DNA of 64,000 bases from Bombus terrestris. Lineage: Eukaryota > Arthropoda > Insecta > Hymenoptera > Apidae. The notes beneath the pieces are model-generated. The model was not told the origin of the DNA, searched no databases, and was given only the letters and a program-made list of their open reading frames with translations. The stretch covers positions 6,433,001 through 6,497,000 of the forward strand of contig NC_063283.1 of NCBI RefSeq assembly GCF_910591885.1, written 5' to 3'. Each line of letters starts with the position of its first letter. Position 1 is the first letter of the stretch. The position numbers and the translations under genes are program-made. Positions 11,450 to 22,120 of this stretch are shown here, piece after piece.

Positions 11450-12620
11450 TTCCCTTCTACCCTCTTGTTGGCATAATTAATGCGTCGGTGTGCATCAAAC
11501 ACGCTATTAATGTATTTTCTGAAACATTAATAACTTGGCCCGGTCGCGGAAAGTAACGTAATTGAAATGCATTCACGGCCGGTGATTCCGCGCGTTACGA
11601 GGAATAATTAGAACGTAATGGAATTTCTACAGCCGCCGTAGTTCATCAAATCGCATGAAATAACGTAGTTTCGCGTTACTACCGACTTGACGGAACGTTC
11701 GTCTCGCGAATCAAGACGTACACAGGCTGACGAAAGTATTCGAACACTCGCAACCATGTTTCACTTGTACATTATGCTGTTTCATAGGATAGAATTGGAA
11801 ACTATTTGCGAAATTGTTTCAGGAAATATTAAAAAGCTGTTTTATTTCCGATAATTAAACGACATAGTATTTATCGAAATATACGTTGAAAATACCAAAA
11901 CACCAGACAAATTGACAGGTTATTTTATTTGGTGGCTGAATGGTGGAATAATATTGGAAGAAAATTTGTTTTATAATATTTAGCCGGAAATTTCAGGATC
12001 GTGTATTTGGTAAACTGAACATTTTTCTTATATTTTATTTAAATGTATATATTATTAGATTGTCATTTAGCGATATCTCAGATGCCGGTTTGCATCTCGA
12101 GGAATTTTCGTCTTTACGTTGTTAAATGTATTTTTATTTGATAAATGGCAGCGCAATGATATTGTTGCGATAAGATAAATAAAATATCGCTAGAAATATA
12201 ACACGTAAATTTAAGATTTAATAGGAAATTAATACCATTGTCAATAAAAAGTGTCTTATATATTCCACTAAAATATAAATATAAATAAATATAAATAGGC
12301 CAGGAACAAATTAGCAAATCGACGATTGATTCCTTAATCGGAGATCGTTCGGCTGCCTCAGAAACAAGAAAAGTAACAGTTGTGCGCTCGATACCGGACT
12401 AAGCACGCCGCGTGTAAAGTTGACGATAACGAGTTAATTATCGCGTCTGAATTGCGTTTCCATTAATTAACATAATTGACACGCATTAACGAAGGATTCG
12501 ATTGGCCACGAATGCGTCGCCGCGGTGAGAAGCAGAGAAAATTATTTAACGAGTTGGAGAGCATCAGCTACCACGACAGCAATTAATCCAAGCGAGTTTT
12601 CATCTAAACACACGGTCGGA
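11450..12620. promoter_or_regulatory. Candidate conserved non-coding islets (11.45-11.72 and 12.33-12.62 kb)
   Basis: Both islets mix CpG-rich words (GGCCCGGTCGCGG, CACGCCGCGTG, CGTCGCCGCGGTG) with repeated homeodomain-type ATTA/TAAT words (CATAATTAATGCG, GAGTTAATTATCGCG, CCATTAATTAACATAATTG), and they carry no open frame. The pattern suits developmental cis-regulatory DNA, but this is inference from base texture only. The DNA between them (11.75-12.33 kb) is plain AT-rich sequence. A Tc1-like end motif lies at about 11730. Confidence 0.25.
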
Positions 12621-13320
12621 ACATTAAGTAGACTGGTAATAAAACGAGTGCTCTCGTCCTAGTTAAAACTGAAATACGCAAAATCCCTATATGAAATATA
12701 ATTTCTAGGAAATTTGAATATCGTCTGATGTTCAATTTAGAAAGAATCTACGTCAGAACGTATATCGGAAATCATATTAATAATGATGAAATTTGTTTTA
12801 ATACACGTTTGTTAAATACGAAGAAGCGCAGCTGTTCAAAATGTTATCATTTGAAGTTTTTAATGGATTTCGAACTTACAAAGTGTTTACGTCATAAACT
12901 ATGTTCAAAGTATAAAATTAGTATTTGAAGAGACTCGTGCAAATGTTAGGATAGTTGAATGTTAATTCGTCTTCTCTCATTTACTAACAGGTCGATCAAA
13001 AAATAAGAAAATTTAATGTATCAAAGCAACGTGCTTGCTAAAAATAATTCGCTACTCTAGTCCGATCATGGTTATTCGTTTTCATCGTTTATTCTTTCGT
13101 GTTTCGTGAAAAGATATAATCGAATGTACGAACTTAGTGGATGACCTAATAACTGTTTAAAAACGATCAAGACGCGTGTCTTTCCCGTGGAATTGCCCGC
13201 GATCCGCTCATCGTTTCCTCGTTGTTTCGCTCGTTGCCGACGTTCCACCTTCTCTCTGACGCCTCTTTCACCGACGAGAATTAAAAATATTTAATTAAAA
13301 TTAATGAAACACCTACGTCA
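12621..13320. other. No recognisable gene
   Basis: AT-rich. A 66-codon frame at 12728-12928 contains several cysteines (CSKCYHLKF and two later Cys) but no regular zinc-binding spacing or family match. I do not call it. Confidence 0.35.
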
Positions 13321-13944
13321 CGCGTGGGAAGGGAGTGGAGCTCGGTAATTGGAGAGGTCTGAACTACGGGGGCTACGCGCCCTTTTGTCCGCAACCTACC
13401 ACCCCCTACCACCTATGGGGCACCCCTTTCGTGCACCCATTCCTCTTCTACGTGACTGTTTCGCCGTGTAACTCTTTCCTTCGTTTATTTTCTTTTTTTC
13501 CCCTCCCTCTTCCCCTATTCTTGCTTTTTTCTAGTCCCTTCCCTTTTTTGGTAAAAACAGTAGATTTATGGGAAACGACCCATGCTTGTTTCGTTTTGTT
13601 TCTTGGTGTGTACTGTGCACGTATCGTGGATGGTAGTTGAAGTTATATAGGGGCGGCTGTGGACACCGAACGTCGGACGTAGATCCTTGGTTTTTAATGA
13701 CCGAAATGGGATGCGCTGATTTTGGCAGTCATCTGCTTGAAACGAGTGTGTCATTGTTCGCTGTCAGTGTGTTGATACAGCGACTGACGAAGCATATATA
13801 GAGATAGCTGTCAGGTATATTTTCAATTTCAAGCTGAATTGCGAGTTTACTTTCTCTTTTTTGGTAATTCCCTGCCTTTCATCAGTGTTTATATCGTAAT
13901 TATAAAACGTATAATTGTAATTAGTAATTTCGCATACTCTCGAA
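13321..13944. other. GC- and pyrimidine-rich segment, no gene supported
   Basis: From 13330 to 13440 the sequence is GC-rich (ACCACCCCCTACCACC). From about 13440 to 13555 it is a C/T-rich tract on the plus strand. A 101-codon frame crosses both and owes its length to the skewed composition. Nothing recognisable. Confidence 0.35.
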
Positions 13945-14340
13945 GCTCAGATCTCTCGTCTCGGATAACGGAAAAAAGATTCATAATCTTAGGTGACAAA
14001 TGCAAGTTCACAATGTTGGATCGCGGCACAAACATCACGATCTCGGCTGACGATATGAAATTCATAAGTTTAAGTGACCGATTAAAATTCACGATCTCAG
14101 ATAACAGAGTAAGAGTCACGATTTCAAATAGAAAATTGAAATTCACGACGTTAGTGGCAAATTGAAGTTCATAATCTCGGGCGATAAATTAAGATTCACG
14201 ATCTTGATGTCAAGTTAAAATTCCCGATCTCGGATAGTAAATTACAATCCATACTCGTTAGATAACAAATCAAAATTAATAACCTCGCAGATAATGAACT
14301 AAAATTCAGGATCTCAGGTGTGACACAGGAAAAATTCGCC
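13945..14340. repeat. Degenerate minisatellite, unit about 30-36 bp
   Basis: About eleven worn copies of AAAATTCACGATCTCAGATAA-like wording follow one another. Variants include TTCATAATCTTAGGTGACA, TTCACGATTTCAAATAG, TTCCCGATCTCGGATAG and TTCAGGATCTCAGG. Where the unit is near 33 bp the frame at 13839-14165 reads a loose 11-residue repeat (KFTISDN, KFISLSD). The repeat explains that frame, so I do not call a protein. Confidence 0.75.
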
Positions 14341-14880
14341 ATGTTAGAGAACAAACTATTAAACGAGAAAATGTAAAACCAATGATACTAATCGCTGCTC
14401 CGAACCAGTAGCAACTACATACTTATAAACTCTTCCTTGTACTCTTACAACGATGGATAGAAAAAGACGGTTTATAAAATGAAAAGTATAAGAGGACATC
14501 ATACTTTTGCAAGATGTATTTATATTTAATAACAAGAATGAATAAATGTAATATACTAATTTTTAATATAAAAATGACCAAAATTCATAGTGTGCCAATT
14601 TTAAACTTTCTTTTCTTATCGTATACTCTTTAACTATCCTCGTGCTTCTTGCCAAACCAATTCCTCTCTCCGCCAAATCTCTCGCAAAATCTCAAATAAA
14701 CAATCCGTTTCCCCGTCGCTAAACCATTCCAGACATTTGTTTCCTGTTTAAACTGAAACTCTCAGATCACAAGCTCGATGGCTTTTCCCGCGTCTCTCCC
14801 TTAAAAGCAAGCGGTCGACGCTGCGAGGCGAGCACGAAGCTGTAATTAAACTTCAAACAGTGCGTGCATCAGCGATAGAA
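14341..14880. other. No recognisable feature
   Basis: AT-rich to 14700, then mixed composition with CpG words up to the GA microsatellite. No coding or RNA signal. Confidence 0.4.
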
Positions 14881-14890
14881 GAGAAAGAGA

Positions 14891-14922
<32 letters not shown>
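14881..14922. repeat. (GA)n / (GAAA)n microsatellite
   Basis: GAGAAAGAGAAAGAGAAAG runs into a pure GA tract. The purine bias continues past 14950. Confidence 0.92.
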
Positions 14923-15324
14923 ACGACGGTTCGAAAAGGAGAGAAAAGTAGATGAAGAGGGAACAAAAATTTTTTTAATCACGCCGCGTGCATCTCCTAT
15001 CGACGATCCGCCCAGGGAACTTCATTTTCTTCGGTGGGTCGCGCTCGTCGTTGCCCCGTTGCCGGCAGAAAAACCCAATTTTCCGGCAGTTTTCCACGCG
15101 TAGCCGTGCGTCCTCGTCGGATAACTAACCGGTTTACTTCCGATATCGTCGGACATAATAATTACATTTCTGCCATTCGAGGGTTGTTATACAGGGGGTG
15201 GACCGTGAACGCAGCTCGAAACTGAATAGCCAATTAAGAGCGCGTCGTCGAATTGATGGGATTATCGCCAGATTTTCGTGCGAAAACTATAGGCATATGT
15301 ATATATAGAGGACGAATCATCGAT
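14923..15324. other. CpG-rich patch, no gene supported
   Basis: 15000-15240 is CpG-rich (GGGTCGCGCTCGTCG, CGCGTCGTCG) with a 63-codon frame of no known family. A promoter or enhancer is possible but not shown. Confidence 0.3.
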
Positions 15325-15800
15325 ACGCTATGTATGATGATGTTCGAGGCTGTATTGGGGCGTTAGGAAATTGATAGCTCGATGTATGTAGGTTTCTAGT
15401 GCGCGTTCAGTTTGCAAGATTGGTAGGAATGCTTTTTTGAAAATGACTTCGCTGAAAGCTGTAGAAATAGGTTGGTTAGATGTTGGTTAATCTACGATGA
15501 TATTTACGTGCTGTATTGGGCTGTTAGGATATCGACAGCGTGCTGTATGTAGGTTTGTAGCATATGTTGAGTCGAGGAGAATGTTTTTTGAAACTGGCTT
15601 TGTTGAAAATTGTAGAAATAAATTGGTGAGATATCAGTGCGCGTATGGTGATGTTTGGAACTGTATTGGGTGTTAGGAAACTGATAGTCTGACGTATGCA
15701 GGTTTCTAATGCACGTTCAGTTGAGCAGATGGGTAGGAGCGATTCTTTGAAAGTGATTTTATTGAAAGTTCTTTAGGGATAGGTTCGTTAGGTAATATTT
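15325..15800. repeat. Three degenerate tandem copies, period about 150-160 bp
   Basis: The word TGTATTGGG followed by GTTAGGA and GATAG/GACAG recurs at 15351, 15512 and 15662. In each copy it is followed by GTATGTAGGTTTCTAG-like wording, then a TTTTTGAAA...GTTGAAA...GTAGAAATAGGTTGG-like stretch. Identity is moderate. No frame runs through it. Confidence 0.8.
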
Positions 15801-16635
15801 GAGAATTGCTTTGAAAATTTAAAGCTTCTTTGCTCTATATATTAATAATACCATAAAACACGTTCTACTTACTATGATGCACGCTGTGTGTTTTTATGTA
15901 TCTGGACGTTTCGTCGATTCATGGTAAGAAAAATCTGACTTGATAAAAATAAGACTGGCTGACTCATCTTGGGATAATGGCAATTTTGCAATTCAAATTG
16001 ATAACTAATAATCAGAAACATTCTTATGAAATCGGTAGATTATGCATTTAAATTACATTTAAAATTTAAATATCGCTATCTGTATTAACATTCGAGGACT
16101 TTTTAACCTGATATTTAACTCAAGAGTTAACGAGACCAGAGACAAAGAGTTTGCCAGTTTTGTAAAAGTATGGCAATTACAAACGTCAATTTTATTATTC
16201 CATGTTGGCTTTGGAAAACCAATTTAATCGCCTCGGGATATTTTATTATCAACGATATTTGACACCGGTAGTTTATCTATCACTTCACATCGTTTTAATT
16301 CAATTCACAGAAGTTTCCAACGTTAACATCATCAAAGGATACAGCTGCTATTAGAAAAATAAAGAATTTTAGATATATCATTTTGACAAGTTTTATGGCG
16401 TTAAATTGGAAAAAGAAAAATCATCAGAACAGTAAGGATAAAGTAAAGGTGGAAGCTGAGAAGAATCATGGCCAAAGAATAGAGCGTTTATCATCTTCTT
16501 TCAGGCTCAATCGCTATCGCAACTTAGATGAATAATAGTTAACCAATCCAAGCATACAGGAAGCTGGATCACGGCTATCCTTTCTGTTTCCACAAAATCA
16601 GGAGGCAGCCATTAATCATCGAGTTATTACTTCCG
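15801..16635. other. AT-rich, no recognisable feature
   Basis: Plain AT-rich DNA with short frames only. Confidence 0.4.
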
Positions 16636-16860
16636 ATGTGTGTTCTCTCGTCTCTTGATCCTCTTTCTCTCCCTCGTACTCGTTCACTTTCTCATTCACT
16701 TACACACACCATCGTTCTCTCGTCTCGCTCGTCTGCTTCGCTTTCTCCCTCCATCGCATGCTCGTTTTCTTACTCGCTCGCTTTCTCACCCCTAGTTTCA
16801 TCCTTGCACTCGCCTGTTCGCCCGCACACTCATTTTCTGTCTCTCCTGTACACTACCCTT
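16636..16860 (+). repeat. Pyrimidine-rich low-complexity tract
   Basis: The plus strand is dominated by C and T (TCTCTCGTCTC, CTTTCTCTCCCTCG, CGCTCGTCTGC) for about 220 bp. The 103-codon frame here encodes only a Ser/Leu/Pro-rich low-complexity string. The tract ends in TACACTACCCTTCAAAAGTA, which resembles the end of a Tc1-like element. Confidence 0.7.
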
Positions 16861-17395
16861 CAAAAGTATTCCAGTACTTGCATATTTTCGGTAGAGCATA
16901 ATTTAATGCCGGAACTTTCGATAGCTGAAGTACGAAATTTATGCTAAAAGGAACGAAAACATACATGAAGCGATGTATATAGTAAGCCAGAATTAAGCTT
17001 TTAATCATACAATTATTGTAACAGCATATCATTTAAATTCTCAAAAAGGTTCTTACAACGTGCACAGTATCGTTTCAATTCTCAAGAATGTAACTCAAAG
17101 CTAGTTTAAAATGGCACTGTTCTAAATTTTGGAATTTTTAGAATTTCTGTGACAAATTACGAATTGGTCATTTTCATCGTTCAGTTAAGCTGATGTTAAT
17201 TACGATGACCACGAATTTTATATTTATTTGTTAGAAAATTGGGTTCCTTTATTCGATGGCAATTTATTTGCGTAAGGAAATAATTTTATTTTTATAATAT
17301 ATATGCTCATATTATTATGAAAACATTTGTTTCGCTTGTTTATATATCGTAATGGATATTTCACATTTTGAATAATTTGTCTTTGCATTTCATTT
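16861..17395. other. AT-rich, no recognisable feature
   Basis: No coding or structural signal beyond AT-rich runs. Confidence 0.4.
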
Positions 17396-18000
17396 ACACT
17401 TTTCACGTTTTTACGTTTTTGCATTTTCAATTTTCCCGTAAACGTATCAACATCCGCAGTTTAATTATTAAATATAATATTCTCTTGCGCATTTCCATCA
17501 ACCGCCTATAATAACAAACTTACGAATATTCCCACTAATTCGTACATTTTAACAAATTAACCGTTTACGCAGGTTCAAGCACTTATGAACGCATTTAGAG
17601 AAACGCAACATAAGCAGCGATTTCATCTACTAAATATAATATACACTATAATACTTACATAAATATGCACGTTTCATTTAACGTGCATAAACGTGTACAT
17701 TTAATTCAATGGTACTTCATTTAATATATTTACTTCATTTAACGTACATAAATAACTTCATTTAATTTATTATACTTAAATAAACACATCTTCAAACTTT
17801 CTATAGATGCATAAATATCCGCGATTTGCTAACCGAAATTTAACAGAACAGCTTCAACTTTGCGAAAATGTAGAAATATCCTGAATCTACCGCTAAAACA
17901 GCCAGAACTGTATTTCAACGGAACATCTTTGTTAACTAATCAAAAAATGCACAAATATCCACCATCAGCTAATAAAATTCGACTTGCATCCATACGATAC
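17396..18000. repeat. Degenerate array of the CATAAATATCCGC dispersed repeat
   Basis: Units can be recognised near 17440 (CGTATCAACATCCGCAG), 17808 (TGCATAAATATCCGCGATTT), 17872 (TGTAGAAATATCCTGAATC) and 17948 (TGCACAAATATCCACCATC). The last three are 64-76 bp apart and followed by GCTAA. The flank TTTTGCATTTTCAATTTTCC at 17420 resembles TTTTGCACTTTCGAATTTCC at 29656. This is an old dispersed and locally tandem repeat. Confidence 0.45.
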
Positions 18001-18565
18001 TTATGAACGTTACTATATACTCTCTCCCCGTTCGCTTTCCTCCCTTTTTCCCTCTTTCACATTTCCACCCCTGAGTCTCGCGACCCTCGCCTCGTATCTC
18101 CGTCCCACTCTGTCGATATGACGATACGAGGCATCGCGAATTCGTCCGAGGCCTGACCCTTTAAGCCAGACAGGCTTTTCTATGGCCTCCACCTGCAAAG
18201 CTGTATTGTAGTTCGCTCCCACCCCCGCCTCCCTTCCCCAACCCGTCCCCCCACCCTGGCGGCTCGTCGCCACCCTCGCAAAAGAGTTTTTTGCCTCGTG
18301 CTCTCGCACTCACACGGCCGCGCGATTATTCCTCTCAATACGCGGGTGCACGCGCGAGCTGTGTGCAGACACAGGCGAGACGCGGCAGACACGCGCGTGT
18401 ACACACGGCCGCGATATCCCATATCGTTCCGCTCGGGCACAGAAACCCAACCCCCCGGCGAGGAGAGGAGTGCTTTCGAAGCTCGCGCCTCTCGGCCAGA
18501 CTGTCATTTCGATCCCGAAAGAGACTCAGCGGTTCTCAGCGAGTTGAATTCGCCCCACCACCACA
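18001..18565. promoter_or_regulatory. CpG-rich promoter-like segment
   Basis: 18010-18300 is C-rich and 18300-18560 is strongly CpG-rich (CACACGGCCGCGCGATT, CACGCGCGTGTACACACGG). Initiator-like TCAGCGG and TCAGCGAG occur near 18527 and 18537. Long overlapping frames on both strands follow from the lack of AT-rich stops and are not evidence of protein. I infer a promoter or 5' UTR of an unseen gene; orientation is unknown. Confidence 0.3.
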
Positions 18566-18572
18566 GATGAGT

Positions 18573-18640
18573 TGAAATAAAAAAAAATAAAAAAAAAAAA
18601 AAAAGAAAGAAAGAAGAAAGAGATGGAAAAGAGAGAGGGA
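18573..18640 (+). repeat. A-rich then purine-rich low-complexity tract
   Basis: An A-run interrupted by single T and G bases is followed by AGAAAGAAAGAAGAAAGAG. It sits immediately downstream of the CpG-rich segment. Confidence 0.85.
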
Positions 18641-18795
18641 AGTCGGGCATAGTCTATGGGCTCCTGTGGTATAGTTGGTACGTGGAGAGTAGCTTTTCGT
18701 GGATCGAGAATTAGTTGGACGTGACGTGCAGCGATTCGCGAAAGTATCCGAACATTTGCTGTTAAAAATGTTGAATTCGTATCGTATACCTGGTA
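18641..18795. other. No supported feature
   Basis: A short stretch starting GGCTCCTGTGGTATAGTTGG resembles a tRNA 5' half, but no T-arm or acceptor partner follows. CGCGAAAGTATCCGAACATT at about 18737 resembles a Tc1-like end motif. Confidence 0.3.
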
Positions 18796-19389
18796 CAGTA
18801 TTTATACGTGTTCCGATTTATCCTTTGTAATGAGCATCCTGCTGTACTGATTCAACGCACTGAAGCAAGAAGAGAAAAGTTCATGTAAAAATATGCCCGA
18901 CACGTGACCTTGTTTTCGAGTTACAGCTTATTTTACGATGCCAGACGTTACTTGGATCAACGATTTCCTGGCAAGTGAATTGGTTCTGGCATTTCGCTGA
19001 CCTTATTTCCTGACCAGTTCGCTCACCGGATCCCAATCCATTCGGTTATTAGTTATGGGGGCGTTTAAAATTTCTCTTTTATGAAACGTCAGTCGACAGT
19101 GCGTCGAAACTCGTCGTCAACCTGACGACCAAAGTTGCCGACAAATTCGTGTAAGCTGTTCGAACAAGTTCGACGATTTACCATGTGATGCATTCACGCT
19201 TCTACCGAAGCTCGACCTGGTCACTTGCAGCAATTTCTCCGAAGGTAGCTATGCAACTACTGCGACGCAGAGCAAGCTGTTACTCGAAAACGAAGGTCAT
19301 ACGGGGATACGTTTACGTGAGATTTTCCTCTTAGTTTAGCGTGGTGAATCAGCTTCTACCGTACTTGCCATATAATTCAACTCACCCTG
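18796..19389 (+). pseudogene. Internally deleted mariner-like transposon with dead DDE transposase
   Basis: The element is bounded by TA dinucleotides (18794-18795 and 19390-19391) and ends in CACCCTG at the right. Its two ends are degenerate inverted repeats of about 130 bp. CTGATTCAACGC at 18850 pairs with the reverse complement of the right-hand GGTGAATCAG. AGTTCATGTAAAAATATGCC...TTGTTTTCGAGTTACAGC (18880-18927) pairs with GCTGTTACTCGAAAACGAAG (19280). Between them lies a transposase remnant: RRYLDQRFPGK then a stop (about 18950), and in another frame RSPDPNPFGY-stop-LWGRLKFLFYE (19020-19085). The SPD motif is retained, but there are at least three in-frame stops and frame changes. The N-terminal and central catalytic parts are missing. 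Related to the element at 59.76-60.97 kb. Family assignment (IS630/Tc1/mariner superfamily) rests on the SPDLNP-x-x-x-LWG signature. Confidence 0.8.
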
Positions 19390-22120
19390 TATGAAACATC
19401 AAACAATTTTATTACCATTAGCATTAGCTAAATATCGCATTTTACGTACATTTTCAGATTCGTTTCAAGCTTGTCCAATATCGTCGCGACAGTCGAGTTT
19501 CTTTACAGCATCAACGAAATTTCACAATATGGAAACATATTAATATTATTCGTAAAGGGTTTCCATAAGTGTTCGACTACTTCGACTCTTGGAGCAACGA
19601 TCTTGTTAGGTCGTTTATTACTTTGCTTTTTATCACGTCGATCAATAATTTGTTTAGAAATTATTTAATCGTATTTGCTTTAAGTGGCCAGTCGATTCTG
19701 GAATATCGAAAACCTTAGACACATCTTGAACCTAAATGAAACTTTTTGTTTCATCTAACAAATAACGAATTCTGCCTGCGCCTGCTTAAGACGAGCATGA
19801 CCGATTTTTAGCATCAAAATTTCCTGTCCAAATGTGATTTAAAAATTATTTCGTGCAAGACCATGACACACCTTTCATAAAACACAATTTCACAAATATC
19901 GTTTGTAGCAACTGTTGCTCTATTTTATGAAAGTCGTACAACGCGGTGTATCAAAGATTTGCTTCTTATCTAATATCGACGAATTCCATTTATTTGACTA
20001 CCACTTCCTATTTAATATTTACGACTCATGCGAGAAACTCTGGAAAATTAGATAAACACCGACCATCGTAATCGCCGTTCGCCTAATCCTTTACCTACTT
20101 CTTAACGCCTGGATATTTATAGTCCAGCTGGAAGCGATAAATTTCCATTGCTGTCCGCGATCGTTCGATAGATTGCGCTCCACTTCGTCTTCGAAGGATC
20201 CAGGAAGTTCGTATGCTCGTTGTAAAATTACACTCGAAGCACAACCACGTGGCCCGAGAATATTTTCCCGGAATATTTTCATTTTATCGACGATCTCGCC
20301 AAGATGTACAGACGCGTTTCCCGCGTCGTTTTCATTTCCATGAAACGCGAGGATTTTTATCACCTAGTCTGTTTTTTTTTTATCATCGTCGCCCGTACGA
20401 AAATTCCACGGAAATTTCATCGGTCGAATTTTTCATAGCGGTTTGTCGTAGTCGTGGAAATAGGTTGGAACCTCGGAGATCGAACGTGGCTGGCTCGTTC
20501 CGAAATTACGGCAATTTCGTTTATCTCGATTCGTTTCGAACGATGCGTGTAACGGCTTTTAACATTCATATTAATTTCGCACACGACATTATTTGCACGC
20601 GAAACTTGGCCGCTGCTCTCGTTCTACGGACGGGTCATAAACTGCTGTTTGTTGACTGCGTTTACGCGACCGCTCAGCGGTGCAACGTTTCGAAACTTTC
20701 GCAGAAATAAATTATTACGCGTTCCTGTGTTCGATATTCTCGTTCATCCTAATATCGAAGAACCTGCCAAACGTATAATCTCGTTTGTACCAAGGCTCCA
20801 TTTACCGTGGTATCTCAGAAAAAGGAACGAAAGGATGAAAAGTATTATAATAAAGACACGTTTTTACATTACGCGATTCACCAACGTTTGCTGACATTTT
20901 CGTTTAATCGTCATTCGAATTGGTGCATAAAAGTGACACGTATAATACCAACAGCTTTTCGACATATCCTCTAAATTTGAGATATGTTTCAAGCATAGGA
21001 AAACACGATTGTGCGCGTGAAGATCGGAAATGAACGAAAGGACGTGGCAGAGCTAACTGCAGCAATATGATGTGATTCGTTTTTAACACAATGTATATGA
21101 TGTACTTGATGGAAAGCAGTTCAGAGGCAGCATTTGGGAGGAAGAGATCATCGAATAGTAAACATATCGAAAAATGAATAACGAAATGATACATTCTTCC
21201 GAGTCAAATCGAAATCTCTGTTCCTCAAACGTCCCTGTGTTGTACCGGAACAAAGCAGTAGAAACTCAATCTTGGACGAATCGGTCCTAAAGCAACAACC
21301 ACTTGGTATCTGGTTGTTCGACATCTCGTACCAGCTCGTACGAAGTAAATCGTTGCAACCTTTATTAAGCTACAAAGGTACATGTATTTTGACGTAAACA
21401 CTCGTTTATTAAATTAAAGAATTATGTTTCTACTTTTATTTGCTACAAGACGTAGACGCCTGTTATGCGCAACGTGACAAGACGGACACACAGAACAGAA
21501 ATAGAGAAAGAACAGGTATTTTACTTATCAACTTTTTAGGTTATTCGAATTATTTAGGTTTCTGTAAGCTTTCTTGGAGACTTAATATATATTTAAAAAA
21601 AGAAAAAAATAATAAAAAGATATAGAAAAAGAAACCTGAATGATATTGGTTGGGTTAAGTCAAGGATCCACCAGATAGCTAAAAATACAGAAATAAGGAA
21701 ATACATCAATAACATGACGTGAAACATAAAATATTGTGCATTATTTCACTAATTATACTACGTATAATATTTCTAATTATCTTTACTATTACTCTCAATA
21801 TAATTAATTAATATTATTTATTCATGAAGCGAAAGAAACTGATACTCATAAACTTAGCCTTTCGAGCTCAGCATAGCTTTATTCTCGGAGCACCCGTTAG
21901 AGAATCGACGAGCGTATGCAACGAGTGGGCCCGTTGTAACGCTTCAGCTAGTCCCTCTTGCTTCTCCCGCCCCTCGTTGCTGCCCCGTCGACTTTACCCC
22001 TCAAGAGAGAGGGTTGGAGGCGGCAAGAGAAGCAGCACCACGCGGAGAGAGGCAAGGGTGCAGCCGTCGAGGGACGCGGGGCGAAGGGATCGTGCAGACA
22101 CCCCCGTTTTCCCCTCGCAG
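19390..22120. other. Unannotated intergenic or intronic DNA
   Basis: The 165-codon frame at 20213-20710 is one of the longest in the window. It is basic, has no recognisable domain, unbiased third positions and many TTTCG/CG words that lower stop density, so I treat it as chance. 21590-21830 is very AT-rich. 21870-22120 is GC- and purine-rich and leads into the exon-like segment at 22121. Confidence 0.35.

Noticed and set aside
13839..14165. 108-codon frame with a repeated KFTISD pattern
   Set aside because: Explained by the underlying minisatellite of about 33 bp; units of other lengths break the pattern.
16636..16947. Ser/Leu-rich 103-codon frame resembling a secreted protein
   Set aside because: Encoded by a pyrimidine-rich low-complexity tract, not a real signal peptide.
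18660..18730. tRNA-like start (GGCTCCTGTGGTATAGTTGG)
   Set aside because: A D-arm-like word is present but no T-arm GTTCRA motif and no acceptor-stem partner follow within 80 bp.
20213..20710. 165-codon plus-strand frame
   Set aside because: No domain or family resemblance, unbiased third codon positions, a mirrored frame on the minus strand and a stop-poor CG/TTTCG-rich composition. Likely chance.
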